Shown one piece after another: positions 42,517-51,947 of a stretch of 64,000 nucleotides of DNA. A model generated the notes under the pieces. That model searched no databases. It was not told the DNA's origin and saw only the letters and a list, made by a program, of their open reading frames with translations. A program made the position numbers and the translations under genes. Every line of letters begins with the position of its first letter. Position 1 is the stretch's first letter. Origin of the DNA: Armatimonadetes bacterium 55-13 (GTDB lineage: Bacteria; Armatimonadota; Fimbriimonadia; Fimbriimonadales; Fimbriimonadaceae); NCBI GenBank assembly GCA_001898035.1, contig MKRX01000006.1, positions 372,436-436,435 on the forward strand. Direction: 5' to 3'.

Positions 42517-44835
42517 CTACGGCGCCGAGCCCAATCCCTCGCTCCTGACGTTCCAAGTCCCTTTCGGAAATCCCGGCGCATTCCCGCTCGGAGCCCCGTC
42601 CCACCCCTTCGCCATCATCGCCACCGCGTAGAGCAGTCCTCCATTCGACGGGAAATAGGGGAACGGACCTCCCGTCGCCAAACCCCGCTGATCGAACTGA
42701 AAGCCCGCCGCCGGGTGCAAAAGAAAATCAATCGCCCTTGAAGGCTCCCCAAGGCGAGCCGCGCACATTGCCAACATCGGGAAATCCCAGCCCCACGTTC
42801 GATCGAAGTTCCAAACCTTGGTGACCTTATCCAGCGTTCGCGCCATCACCGCTTTGTCCACTCCATCCCCCGGCAACATGCCGTAAACTCCAGTAAGCGC
42901 CGGATGCTCGAAGTTCCACTGTGTCCACATGTTCTGAACGCCTTCGTGAAGCACGTACACCCCATCCTGTTGAGGCAACGGCGAGAGCCCCTGAAGCACC
43001 TCACCCCAATGCTTCTTCGCGGGCTTGCCCAACTTCGCCCGCCACGCCTCGGCCACGCGCAGCCCGTACCTCCAGTATCCCAACTCAAACGTCGGATTCT
43101 GAGTCGTCTTCGGGTCGGTGTTCTCCGAAACCACGTGTACCGGCGGCCCTAAGACGTACATCTTCTTGGTAGAGTCATAGAACGCGTAAGACGCCAGAAA
43201 ATCCGCCGTCGCCTCCACCACCGGCCACCACTTCTCAAGGGTCGCTTGAGTCGGATGCGCCCGATAATCCAAGTCCGCAAAGAAAATCGGATGGGGTTGC
43301 TGCCAAATCAAAAGCGAATGGATCACATGCGGCCACTCCGTCAAAGTCGATCCCAAGCACTTCGGCCACCGAGCCCCCTTATACCCTTCGCTCTTTGCAA
43401 GCTTCTTTGAGGAAGCCAGCAGCTTCTTGTAGATCGACAGGTTCTTGTCAAGCTCCGGCCACTTGTTCCAAAGCGCCCAGTGCGCCGCATGCCACCACAC
43501 CATCTCCATGTGAAAGCGTCCGTACCAGCCGTTGTTGACCAGCCCGCTCTCCTGCGGAGGCAACGATCCCGCCTCGTTCACCTTCATCAAGTACTGGCTC
43601 AGCACAATCCGGCGCTCCAACTCCTTCCAGCGAGAATCCGTGCTCCCCGAAAGATCAATCGCCCCGCCTCGTTGCCAATAGTTCGGCCAAGCCTTCCGGC
43701 TCTCGGCCAACACTTGCTTCGCCTGGGGAAGCGCCTTGCCAAATCCTTGCTTGGAAAATCCAAAGGTCGCCGAGAACGACTTGCATGGCGCGGGCTGAAG
43801 CGTCAGTCGCTCTCGTTCCGGAGCCGGGTCGATGACGACATCCTGACCTTCCTCCACCCGAACTTTCCGTTCGTGGCCGTGGCTGGAATACACCACTTCC
43901 AACACCTTCCGTGCCCCCAGCGCCGGATCGCCAAAGATGGCATTGACGACCTTCGCCCGAATCCGCCCGTCGTGAATCTGGTTTCGTAGCGCCTCCGTTA
44001 CATCGGCCCATCGCTGGTCCGCCCCAAATCGTGCGGAAACGATCTTAAGATCCGAGTCCCCCGCGTGAGGCGGCTCCAACTTCGCCTCCCCATCCCAACT
44101 CAGCGCAAAACGATAGTCGTCCTCATCCAAATTCCGGCTGAACTCCGCATGATTCACGCCCTGTTGCACAAGATCAAACGTCCCCGGATGACTCCAATCC
44201 CCCACAAAATTCGCGAACTGCAAGGGATTGTTTCCGGGGCAAGCGGCAAAGATCGCCAACCGACCCTCTTCCAGTAACGGAGACTCCACGTAAACGGCCC
44301 CGGCATCCATCGTCGGATGACATGCCGTCTTCACCGTCACTGGCTGACCTTCCACCTCAAATCGGCTAACCACCACCCCGTTCCACAGATCCAAGGTCTG
44401 CCGAGGGTTCTTCAAATCCTCGACCTCCGCTAACGCTCCATCCTTCAGCCGAATCGCAAACCCAACCCGGCCCAAATTGATCCGATGCGGACTGGATTCA
44501 AACCAATAGGAGATCGCCGGATGCTCAGGATCGGGCATCGGATACCGAACCGGCCGTCCGTGCGTATCCCAAACCTGCCCCTGAAAGTCGGAGGGAGAAG
44601 TCCCCGCCGGAATGGGGCTAGAGTGCCAGCCCCATTGAGACATCGTGTTAAACGGCGCAAAGCTCTGCAACCCCGTGATGTCCAACCCCATGGCAAACTC
44701 CCCATTCCCAACCTGGAGGGGATTCTGGCCATCAAATGACGTCAGAACCACATCGTGCCGCTGGACCAGGGCATGCCGATCGATCTTGGCAGGAAGCGTC
44801 GAGGAGAGACAAAAAAGGAGGGCGGAACAAACCAT
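42517..44835 (-). CDS. Large exported putative glycosidase, (alpha/alpha)6-barrel type
   Basis: A 772-aa protein with a signal peptide (MVCSALLFCLSSTLPA). An N-terminal beta-sandwich (LQVGNGEFAMGLDITGLQSF) is followed by a helical barrel region (WKELERRIVLSQYLMKVNEAGS; RFHMEMVWWHAAHWALW; WPVVEATADFLASYAFYD; LGYWRYGLRVAEAW; TWGWDFPMLAMCAARL). The layout and the F-H-M-E-M-x-W-W-H segment recall GH65/GH95-like enzymes. The family is inferred from architecture; the catalytic acid cannot be assigned with certainty. Confidence 0.65.
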   Translation of the reverse strand: MVCSALLFCLSSTLPAKIDRHALVQRHDVVLTSFDGQNPLQVGNGEFAMGLDITGLQSFAPFNTMSQWGWHSSPIPAGTSPSDFQGQVWDTHGRPVRYPMPDPEHPAISYWFESSPHRINLGRVGFAIRLKDGALAEVEDLKNPRQTLDLWNGVVVSRFEVEGQPVTVKTACHPTMDAGAVYVESPLLEEGRLAIFAACPGNNPLQFANFVGDWSHPGTFDLVQQGVNHAEFSRNLDEDDYRFALSWDGEAKLEPPHAGDSDLKIVSARFGADQRWADVTEALRNQIHDGRIRAKVVNAIFGDPALGARKVLEVVYSSHGHERKVRVEEGQDVVIDPAPERERLTLQPAPCKSFSATFGFSKQGFGKALPQAKQVLAESRKAWPNYWQRGGAIDLSGSTDSRWKELERRIVLSQYLMKVNEAGSLPPQESGLVNNGWYGRFHMEMVWWHAAHWALWNKWPELDKNLSIYKKLLASSKKLAKSEGYKGARWPKCLGSTLTEWPHVIHSLLIWQQPHPIFFADLDYRAHPTQATLEKWWPVVEATADFLASYAFYDSTKKMYVLGPPVHVVSENTDPKTTQNPTFELGYWRYGLRVAEAWRAKLGKPAKKHWGEVLQGLSPLPQQDGVYVLHEGVQNMWTQWNFEHPALTGVYGMLPGDGVDKAVMARTLDKVTKVWNFDRTWGWDFPMLAMCAARLGEPSRAIDFLLHPAAGFQFDQRGLATGGPFPYFPSNGGLLYAVAMMAKGWDGAPSGNAPGFPKGTWNVRSEGLGSAP

Positions 44836-44865
44836 CGCTCCGCCCAGGTTACATCCTTAAATCCT

Positions 44866-45210
44866 CTAGCCACTCAGTTTGCCGAGCACTTGGCTAACCA
44901 GAGCATCGGCAGGCATTAGACCCACAAACGCCGCCTTGGCTTTCCGGCCCTCCACCAAAACGCAAGTCGGAATGCTCTGAATCCCAAACGCGTTCGCCAA
45001 TTCAGGCTCCTGGTCAATATTCACTTGTGCCACCCGAACCCTTCCGACCATCTTTACTGCGGCTTCCTGAAGGATCGGCTTCATCATCCGGCACGGCCCA
45101 CACCAAGGGGCCCAAAAGTCGATCAAAATCGGAGAGGAGTTCTCCGCGACCTCGGATTTAAAGGACTCTAACGTCAGTTGTAAAATCTGGTTCTCGGTTG
45201 CTTGCTTCAT
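44866..45210 (-). CDS. trx: Thioredoxin
   Basis: A 114-aa cytoplasmic thioredoxin with the exact active site WAPWCGPCRMM and the cis-Pro loop IQSIPTCVLV. It reduces disulfides of cytoplasmic substrates. No signal peptide. Divergent from the coiled-coil gene at 45252 with a 41-bp gap. Confidence 0.95.
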   Translation of the reverse strand: MKQATENQILQLTLESFKSEVAENSSPILIDFWAPWCGPCRMMKPILQEAAVKMVGRVRVAQVNIDQEPELANAFGIQSIPTCVLVEGRKAKAAFVGLMPADALVSQVLGKLSG

Positions 45211-45251
45211 AGAAATAAGAGGCGTTCAACCCCGACAAGGATTCATCGCCC

Positions 45252-45575
45252 ATGAACCGCCTCAACTTCGCCGATCGCCTGAAGAAATGGCTCAGGAGCC
45301 ACCGCTCGCTGGTGATCGAAGTTGAGGCCCTGCGCCAAGAAAACGCCGATCTCCGCCAAAAGATCGCCAGCCTCCACAATGAAAAGGACCGGACCGAAAA
45401 GAGCCTCGAGGAACGCCGGCGAGAAAAGGAAGCCCTCCGAACGCGCCTCAATTCTCAGAAGAAAGCGTCAGAAACGTCTGAACGAACGGCCAAGCAATTG
45501 GGTGAGAAAGTGACGGAGTTGCGTGAAGAAAACGAGAGGCTCCGACAAAAGGACTCCCCGCCTCCCGAAGACTAA
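45252..45575 (+). CDS. Small coiled-coil protein
   Basis: A 107-aa highly charged protein, almost entirely heptad repeats (EVEALRQENADLRQKIASLH; RTAKQLGEKVTELREENERL), ending in PPPED. It resembles SlyX/TolA-like or divisome accessory coiled coils but has no diagnostic motif. No clear ribosome site (AAGGA lies 14 nt upstream). Confidence 0.7.
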   Translation: MNRLNFADRLKKWLRSHRSLVIEVEALRQENADLRQKIASLHNEKDRTEKSLEERRREKEALRTRLNSQKKASETSERTAKQLGEKVTELREENERLRQKDSPPPED

Positions 45576-45641
45576 CGGCACGGAACTTGCGCGGACATTC
45601 TTAGCTTCGATTAGGTAGCTTCAAAGAACCCAGAAAACCCC

Positions 45642-47549
45642 ATGCACAAGTACCGACCTGAAATTGACGGCTTGAGAGCCGTGGCCGTCATCGCTGTACT
45701 TCTCTTTCACGCTCAGCTCGGACTCCCCGGCGGTTACGTCGGCGTGGACGTTTTCTTTGTCATCTCAGGGTTCCTCATCACTGCCCTCATTCTCAAAGCA
45801 ATCAGATCGGGCGAATTTCGCTCACTAGACTTCTGGGAACGTCGAGTTCGACGCATCGCGCCCGCGATGGTCGTGACGGTGCTGGCCATCGTCGTCGCGG
45901 CGTGGTTCATCTACCTGCCCAATGACTATCAGCGAGTTGGAAACGCCGTCGTAGCCCAGTCAGCCTTTATCTCCAATGTCTATCACTGGAAGGCATCCGG
46001 CTACTTTGGACCTGGCGTAGACACTTTGCCTCTTCTCCATACATGGTCTCTCGCCGTGGAAGAGCAGTTCTATATCATCCTTCCTCTCATCCTGATCGGG
46101 ATTGCCAAGTGGAAACCCCAATGGCTCAATGGCTTCCTCATTGCCATCTTCATCGGTTCGCTGGCTCTTGGCCTGATCGGCACGCCAAAGAATCCCGATG
46201 CCGCGTTTTATCTACTGCCCACTCGTGCCTGGGAGCTTCTAATGGGTTCCCTACTTGCCATTTATCCCCAGATAGGGAAGAATGCCGCCAAGGGAGTTCG
46301 TGAGTTAATTGGCTGGCTGGGATTGGGAGCAATCGCTCTTTCGATCTTTACTTTTGACGCCCAGACGCCCTTCCCGGGATACGCAGCTCTTCTGCCTTGC
46401 CTCGGCTCGGCCGCGTTCATTTGGGCAAATACCGAAGGGTTGACCTCCAGCGGAAAGCTTCTTGCTCTGAGTCCTGCCGTTTTCGTCGGCAAGATCTCTT
46501 ACTCCCTCTATCTCATTCACTGGCCAGTACTAGTCTTCACACTTTACTGGCATCGTGACGAGATGACCTTGGAACGCAAGCTCTTCACGGTGGGGCTTAT
46601 CCTTGCCCTCTCCGTCTTGTCCTGGGCTATCGTAGAAACCCCAATCCGAAAACGTCAGATTCTGAAGGGTCGAAAGCCACTCTTCGCTGGCGCGTTCGGA
46701 GCAATTGCCCTCCTCGCCGTCCTTGGACTCGCAATACGTTTCAAGCACGGTTTCCCTTCTCGTTTCGATGCCCAAGTCTTGAAGTACAGCGATGCTCGAA
46801 GCGACGTTGGTTTTCTCAGCGACCTCAGCGTCGCAGATGCGCAAGAAGGCAAGTTTAAGTCCATCGGCGCAGAGTCAGGGCCCGTGGTATGCATGGTATG
46901 GGGTGACAGTCACGCCATGGCCATCACGCCTGCCGTCGATCTCCTCTGTAAGGAAAACAAAGTCAAGGGCCTTCAGGCGACCCACGCGGAGACATCGCCC
47001 ATCCTTGACTTCGTCCCGAAAGGAAAGTTCTCCCTCAGATCGGACGCACCCGCGTTTAATGAGGCCGTCGTCAACTACGCTGTGAGCCATCGCATCAAGT
47101 TCATCGTAATGACCGGCGTCTGGGCCAACTACCAGGTGGAACCAAACTTTGAGCAAGGCCTTATCAAAACTGTTCAGACCCTCAAGAATGGCGGAGTCAC
47201 CCCCGTCATCATGGCGGACGTCGCCTTGCAAAAAGAGGACGTTCCCTGGCTGCTGGCCCGCGCGGCCCTGAGAAAGGAAGACCCCTCTAAGATTGGCGTC
47301 ACCATCCAATCACAAACGGAGCGAAACACAGAAGCCGATCGTGTCTTTGCCAAGCTGTCCGCATTGGGCGCGAAGATCGTCCAACCTGGCGACCGCCTGA
47401 TCGACAAATCCGGTCTTTGGAGAGCCGAGTACGATGGCGTTTCGATGTATCGCGACGCAAGCCATCTTTCGGTGCAAGGCGCCTACTATCTGAAACCCCT
47501 CTTTCAGCCGATGTTTGCCGAAATAAGCCAGACGCACACCACGCCATGA
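45642..47549 (+). CDS. Acyltransferase-3 / SGNH fusion (OafA/YrhL-like)
   Basis: A 635-aa membrane O-acyltransferase. The N-terminal acyltransferase-3 domain (about 1-350) has YRPEIDGLRAVAVIAVLLFHA and VDVFFVISGFLIT, then FWERRVRRIAPA and LHTWSLAVEEQFYIILPL, with about ten helices. The C-terminal SGNH hydrolase-like domain has CMVWGDSHAMAITPAVDLL with the catalytic Ser, and DASHLSVQGAYYL with the Asp-x-x-His pair. It O-acetylates surface polysaccharide or LPS. The stop overlaps the methyltransferase start. Confidence 0.93.
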   Translation: MHKYRPEIDGLRAVAVIAVLLFHAQLGLPGGYVGVDVFFVISGFLITALILKAIRSGEFRSLDFWERRVRRIAPAMVVTVLAIVVAAWFIYLPNDYQRVGNAVVAQSAFISNVYHWKASGYFGPGVDTLPLLHTWSLAVEEQFYIILPLILIGIAKWKPQWLNGFLIAIFIGSLALGLIGTPKNPDAAFYLLPTRAWELLMGSLLAIYPQIGKNAAKGVRELIGWLGLGAIALSIFTFDAQTPFPGYAALLPCLGSAAFIWANTEGLTSSGKLLALSPAVFVGKISYSLYLIHWPVLVFTLYWHRDEMTLERKLFTVGLILALSVLSWAIVETPIRKRQILKGRKPLFAGAFGAIALLAVLGLAIRFKHGFPSRFDAQVLKYSDARSDVGFLSDLSVADAQEGKFKSIGAESGPVVCMVWGDSHAMAITPAVDLLCKENKVKGLQATHAETSPILDFVPKGKFSLRSDAPAFNEAVVNYAVSHRIKFIVMTGVWANYQVEPNFEQGLIKTVQTLKNGGVTPVIMADVALQKEDVPWLLARAALRKEDPSKIGVTIQSQTERNTEADRVFAKLSALGAKIVQPGDRLIDKSGLWRAEYDGVSMYRDASHLSVQGAYYLKPLFQPMFAEISQTHTTP

Positions 47550-48277
47550 GCCAAAACCCTCAATCCCTCTGGAATGCCTCTGCCGATGCCTGGATGACCC
47601 GCCTTGAAAAAGGCGACATCAACCGCACCCACCTCCTCGACCCTATCATGTTGCTTCGCGCCAGCGACGTGACGGGCAAGAAGGTCGTCGATATCGGCTG
47701 TGGAGAGGGTCGTTTCTCTCGGATGCTTGGGCAAAGGGGCGCATTCATCACTGGCATCGATCCCACTCCCGCATTTATCGAACGAGCCCAATCTCTCGAC
47801 CCCGCGGGCCGTTACATCGTGTCCGGCGGCGAGAGCTTGCCCCTGGAAGACGACGAGTTCGATCTCACCGTTTGCTACGTCGTCCTCATCGATATCGAGG
47901 ACTACCAATCCGCCATCGCCGAGATGGTGCGCGTCACTCGCCCCGGCGGGCGTATCCTCATCGCCAACCTCAATCCCTCCTACACCGCCACCGACGAGCA
48001 GTGGACCTACAACAAAGAGAAATCGCAAGTCGATCTCCCCATCGCCAATTACTTCGATGCCCGTGGCGTCCGCGTCCAATGGTGCGGCATCGACGTCATC
48101 AACTACCACCGCCCGCTCCGAGACTATTTCGCCGCCTTCCTCTCTCACCCTCTCCGGCTCACGTACTTCGAAGAGCCCCGCCCTTCGGAGGAGCTTCTCG
48201 AAGCCCACCCCTCCTTCATCACCGCCCGCACCATGCCTTATTTTCAGATTTTTGAATGGGTGAAGTCACAACCGTAG
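47546..48277 (+). CDS. Class I SAM-dependent methyltransferase, UbiE/COQ5-like
   Basis: A 243-aa methyltransferase. Motif I KVVDIGCGEGRFSRML, GIDPTPAFIERAQSL (acidic loop), EFDLTVCYVVLIDIEDY (motif II/IV region) and LAPGGRILIANL-type motif (here RPGGRILIANLNPS). Unknown acceptor. ATG overlaps the acyltransferase stop by 4 bp (ATGA), so they are co-transcribed; it may methylate a sugar or lipid made in the same pathway. Confidence 0.9.
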   Translation: MSQNPQSLWNASADAWMTRLEKGDINRTHLLDPIMLLRASDVTGKKVVDIGCGEGRFSRMLGQRGAFITGIDPTPAFIERAQSLDPAGRYIVSGGESLPLEDDEFDLTVCYVVLIDIEDYQSAIAEMVRVTRPGGRILIANLNPSYTATDEQWTYNKEKSQVDLPIANYFDARGVRVQWCGIDVINYHRPLRDYFAAFLSHPLRLTYFEEPRPSEELLEAHPSFITARTMPYFQIFEWVKSQP

Positions 48278-48307
48278 TTTCCCAATCGTCGTCCCTGCGA
48301 CAACGAC

Positions 48308-48733
48308 ATGAAACCACTCGACTATCAACGACAAATCCCCGAAGTTCTTCAAGCCTTCATCAAAGCCCAAGCTGCCATTAGCTCTGGTGACCTTTCCCCA
48401 ACCCTCGTCGAACTCATCAAAATCCGCGCCTCCCAAATCAACGGATGCGCGTTCTGTCTGGACATGCATCTGCGTGACGCCCGAAAGCAGGGAGAATCTT
48501 CCGAACGCCTCGATCGCATCATTGTCTGGCGACAGGTCCACGACTTCACCCCTGCCGAACAAGCCGTCCTCTCCTGGACCGAGACCCTCACCACCATCGA
48601 TCCCAAAACCGACTACGCCACCGAACGCGCCAAGCTTGAGGCACACTTTGAGGAAAAAGAGATCGCCCTCATCACCACCTCCATCGCAATGATCAACCTT
48701 TGGAATCGAATGCAAGTTCACAACCACGCATGA
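48308..48733 (+). CDS. AhpD-like carboxymuconolactone decarboxylase family protein
   Basis: A 141-aa protein with the AhpD/CMD core: LVELIKIRASQINGCAFCLDMH, whose Cys-x-x-Cys and following His form the peroxidase-like site, then AVLSWTETLTTI. It is coupled by ATGA to an ECF41-type sigma factor; this gene pair is a known conserved association, with the CMD protein thought to be the target or cognate of the sigma factor. Confidence 0.92.
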   Translation: MKPLDYQRQIPEVLQAFIKAQAAISSGDLSPTLVELIKIRASQINGCAFCLDMHLRDARKQGESSERLDRIIVWRQVHDFTPAEQAVLSWTETLTTIDPKTDYATERAKLEAHFEEKEIALITTSIAMINLWNRMQVHNHA

Positions 48734-49608
48734 AGGGCCCCGAATCCGCCTTCCAGAAAGAAAGGTCCATGCTCCTCGGACTCGCTTACCGCATCCTCGG
48801 CTCCCGCGCGGACGCCGAGGATGCCGTCCAAGACACTTACCTTAAGTGGACTGCCGCCAATCACGACAAGATCGAAAATCCCACCGCCTGGCTTGTCTCT
48901 ACGTGCACCCGGCGCAGCATCGATCTCCTACGTGCCGCCCACCGCAGTCGAGTGGACTACTACGGCGAATGGCTCCCCGAGCCCGTGCCCACCAATTTCG
49001 CTCAAGAACCCTTCGATCGCCTTGAGCTGATCTCCTCATTGGAAACCGCATTCCTGCTCATGCTGGAGCGCCTCACTCCAAAAGAACGAGCGGCATATCT
49101 CTTGCACGACATCTTTGAGCTCTCGTATGCAGAGATCGCCACGACCCTGGAAATCGAAGAACCCGCCTGTCGCAAACTCGTCTCCCGCGCCCGGTCCAAC
49201 ATCTCACAGAACTCGGTTCGGACCTCAACCCCACGCCAAAAACAACTCGAACTTCTGGAGGCCTTTCACCAAGCCATTCAAGGAAACAGCCCCGAACCAC
49301 TCACCCATTTGCTTTCTGAGGACATTCGCCTAACCGCCGATGGTGGCGGCAAAGTCTCCTCGGCTCGTCGAACGGTCACAGGCAAGACCAAGGTCCTTCG
49401 TTTCATCGACAAGGTTATCTGCCGTTTCTGGCCCGACTTTGAATGGTCCGTCGCTGATCTCAATGGAGGTCTCGGCGCAATCCTCAGAAGCGAAGGCAAG
49501 ATCGTCGCCAGCCTCACCTTCGGATTTGACGAAAACGGGGTTGCGAACCATGTTTTCATCGTCCGCAACCCCGATAAACTCGAAGCGTTGAATGCTCTAA
49601 CGGACTAA
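48730..49608 (+). CDS. ECF41-type RNA polymerase sigma factor with SnoaL-like C-terminus
   Basis: A 292-aa sigma factor. Region 2: SMLLGLAYRILGSRADAEDAVQDTYLKW and NPTAWLVSTCTRRSIDLL. Region 4: LTPKERAAYLLHDIFELSYAEIA. The C-terminal SnoaL-like extension (about 180-292) has the ECF41 motif LTADGGGKVSSARRTVTG, which modulates activity in place of an anti-sigma factor. It presumably drives the adjacent CMD operon. The 3' end overlaps the convergent peroxiredoxin gene by 4 bp. Confidence 0.93.
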   Translation: MKGPESAFQKERSMLLGLAYRILGSRADAEDAVQDTYLKWTAANHDKIENPTAWLVSTCTRRSIDLLRAAHRSRVDYYGEWLPEPVPTNFAQEPFDRLELISSLETAFLLMLERLTPKERAAYLLHDIFELSYAEIATTLEIEEPACRKLVSRARSNISQNSVRTSTPRQKQLELLEAFHQAIQGNSPEPLTHLLSEDIRLTADGGGKVSSARRTVTGKTKVLRFIDKVICRFWPDFEWSVADLNGGLGAILRSEGKIVASLTFGFDENGVANHVFIVRNPDKLEALNALTD

Positions 49609-50234
49609 TTTAAAGCCTTTAGAATTTCTTCTCCTTTGAGCCGAACCTTGTAATCAGGGTTCGAATGGGAAAAGATGATCTTTCCACTCTTGTCGACCAC
49701 AAACACCGAAGGCACCGGCAAGATGTGGTGAGTCATCCCGCTCGACCGCTCCAAGTCGATCTTGTATCGATCCCGGTACATCGTAAACGTATCGTCGTCC
49801 ACCCGGAACGCGATCCCAAACTTCTTAATCGCCTCCGCCGGAGAGTCCGAATAGAGCCTATAAGTGACATGGTCCTTGTCCATCGTCTTGCTCAGCTCCG
49901 CCGGTGTGTCCGGGCTGATCGCCACGATCTGATAACCCTTTGCTCGAATATCCCCCTCGATCTTTGCCAGTTCGGAAAGGTGAGCATTGCAGAAGGGGCA
50001 CCATCCGCCCCGGTAGAAGATCAAAACCGTCGGCTTGCCCCCCAAGACCGACTTCAGTTTCGTCTCTTTCCCGTCTAACGCCTTCAAGGTCGCATCGGGA
50101 GCCATCACTCCCGTCTTAATCGGTTTCGCTTCTGCGGCCGAGGCCGCAACCTCTCCCTGAAAGCCCTTCGCTATTCCCACTGCTGAAACCACTAAGGCCG
50201 CGCCGAGAGCAACGTATCGCGAATGAATTTGCAT
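49605..50234 (-). CDS. Exported AhpC/TSA-type peroxiredoxin-like protein
   Basis: A 209-aa protein. The signal-like N-terminus (YVALGAALVVSAVGIAKGF) is followed by a thioredoxin fold with FYRGGWCPFCNAHLSELAKI, a peroxiredoxin/TlpA-like Cys-x-x-Cys site. VAISPDTPAELSKTMDKDH and PSVFVVDKSGKIIFSHSNPDY support AhpC/TSA type. Probably acts in the periplasm on peroxides. Confidence 0.88.
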   Translation of the reverse strand: MQIHSRYVALGAALVVSAVGIAKGFQGEVAASAAEAKPIKTGVMAPDATLKALDGKETKLKSVLGGKPTVLIFYRGGWCPFCNAHLSELAKIEGDIRAKGYQIVAISPDTPAELSKTMDKDHVTYRLYSDSPAEAIKKFGIAFRVDDDTFTMYRDRYKIDLERSSGMTHHILPVPSVFVVDKSGKIIFSHSNPDYKVRLKGEEILKALN

Positions 50235-50364
50235 GATGCTTTGGTAATGACCCAAGCCCTCAAGAGGTTCCCAAGAAAAGCGTTGAAAAAGTGGGAACAA
50301 TCCCGCTCAACCTGGGCTTCCCCCATCGCGCCCGTCAGTCGATGACGGCGGGCCGGGAGGATTG

Positions 50365-51111
50365 ATGAAAGGCAGATCTAAGTTTCTTATCTTGTCACTG
50401 GTCGCCGTCGCCGGCGTCGCCCATGCGGACGAATTCAGACTCACCGTCACCAACCTGGGCCCACAACCACTGAGCCCACTCTTCTTTTCCGCCGGAGACA
50501 GCACCTTCAACATCTTTGATGTCGGCGGAAGCTCTTCGCTCGGCATCAAGAAGATCGCCGAAGGTGGCGACACCTCGTCGATGCTTGATATCGCCACCGC
50601 CGCCGGTTCCCACTCCGGAACCTTCGGTGTCCTCGGGGCCGCCCCCCTCGGCCCCGGTGGCGAACGCTCGCTGGTCTTCAACACCACTTCCGCCCACGGC
50701 TACTTCTCCTTCGCCGCCATGCTTGGCAAAACCAACGATGGCTTCATTGGAGAGTCCTTCAGCTCCCAAGGTCTCAACCTCTACAGCGGAAGCACGCCCA
50801 CCGGCTTTAGCTTCCTCGTAACCGGGGCTCGTGCCTGGGATGCCGGCACCGAGAACAACACCCAGAACGCCGCCGACTTAGGCTTCCTCGGCGGCTCTGG
50901 AAACCCCGCCGAGACGGGTGGCAACGACCACATCCGCGTCCACGCGGGCGTCATCAACGGCGTCGGCGATAGCTGGGATCAAATGCCCGCGTGGTCGACC
51001 GACACCGAGCTTGCTCGCATCACCGTAACCCCCGTTCCTGAGCCCGCCACCATGGCCGCCCTGGGAATGGGCGCCCTGGCCCTTCTTCGACGACGAAGAA
51101 AGAACGCCTAA
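50365..51111 (+). CDS. PEP-CTERM exported protein with spondin-like layout
   Basis: A 248-aa protein. Signal peptide FLILSLVAVAGVAHA; FRLTVTNLGPQPLSPLFFSA near the N-terminus resembles the spondin-type domain seen in other PEP-CTERM proteins. Body GSHSGTFGVLGAAPLGPGGE and a HIRVHAGVINGVGD segment. Sorting tail VPEPATMAALGMGALALLRRRRKNA. The start follows GGGAGG (4 nt spacing). It converges on the prepilin gene with a 4-bp overlap. Confidence 0.9.
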   Translation: MKGRSKFLILSLVAVAGVAHADEFRLTVTNLGPQPLSPLFFSAGDSTFNIFDVGGSSSLGIKKIAEGGDTSSMLDIATAAGSHSGTFGVLGAAPLGPGGERSLVFNTTSAHGYFSFAAMLGKTNDGFIGESFSSQGLNLYSGSTPTGFSFLVTGARAWDAGTENNTQNAADLGFLGGSGNPAETGGNDHIRVHAGVINGVGDSWDQMPAWSTDTELARITVTPVPEPATMAALGMGALALLRRRRKNA

Positions 51112-51947
51112 TGCGCATCCGGGTGAGCAGGAACATCTTTCTGCTCACCCATATCGCACTCCGATCCGTCCTCGCTCCGAGCATAAAACCGCTCGCCCCA
51201 CAAGAACCGCGTCGGCTTCAAAGTCGCCGCCAAAGGCAACGTCTGCGCATGGCCGTCCGCAAACACGTAGTTGCTCTTCTTCTCATGCGCGGTCCAGTTC
51301 AAGCGGGTGATCAGCAAGTCCTTATCCGAGTTCACCTTCGGCAGCATCTTCACCGCTTCGTCAAAAGTCACCCGCCGATAATCTGCCCCTAACTCTAAGT
51401 TCCGGCAAGGCTGCCCCGGCACAAATCCGCTCGTCCCCTTCCACCCCAGGAAAAGCAGTCCACTTGGCGTCTTCGCCCGGCGCTCCCCAATCACGATCAG
51501 CATCCCCGGATCGCTCAAGATATTCCGAGGCACCGGATAAAAGTCGTGCGCCGGAATCGCCGCGTAGTTGTTGATGTAACTAATCCTGGGCACCGCCAAC
51601 CGCTCGCTCGGCGCCAAACCATACGTATCAAGCGGAGCCGAATCCTGCGGACAGATGAACATCAAACTGGATCGCAAATAGGGTTGCACCGCCTGACTCC
51701 AATGCACCCCAAACCCGCGCTTCGGCTTCTTCTCGGTGGTGACTGGCAGCACATCGTCGTGGTCCTGCGCATAGAGCATGATCCCCGTACCAATCTGCTG
51801 CATGTTCTGAATACAGGTGCTCTTCCTTGCCTGCGTGCGCCCCTGCGCCACGATCGGTAACAACAGCGCCGCCACCAATCCCACCGCCACCGCGACGAAC
51901 AGCACCTCCACAAACGAGATCCCTCTACGCAACGTGCCGCTCCCCAT
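51108..51947 (-). CDS. Type II/IV prepilin-like protein
   Basis: A 279-aa prepilin-like protein. N-terminus MGSGTLRRG|ISFVEVLFVAVAVGLVAAL, with Gly before the cleavage site and Glu at +5; less standard than the FTLIEL copies in this window. The C-terminal SNYVFADGHAQTLPLA has the H-x9-DG-type DGH motif. It is third in a PadR/membrane/prepilin gene row (23-bp overlap with the membrane gene). Confidence 0.83.
   Translation of the reverse strand: MGSGTLRRGISFVEVLFVAVAVGLVAALLLPIVAQGRTQARKSTCIQNMQQIGTGIMLYAQDHDDVLPVTTEKKPKRGFGVHWSQAVQPYLRSSLMFICPQDSAPLDTYGLAPSERLAVPRISYINNYAAIPAHDFYPVPRNILSDPGMLIVIGERRAKTPSGLLFLGWKGTSGFVPGQPCRNLELGADYRRVTFDEAVKMLPKVNSDKDLLITRLNWTAHEKKSNYVFADGHAQTLPLAATLKPTRFLWGERFYARSEDGSECDMGEQKDVPAHPDAH
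51121..51150 (+). terminator. Hairpin 9 nt after the PEP-CTERM gene, inside the prepilin 3' end
   Basis: Perfect 10-bp stem (GGGTGAGCAG / CTGCTCACCC) with a 10-nt loop. It is coding on the opposite strand. No T-tract. Confidence 0.5.
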
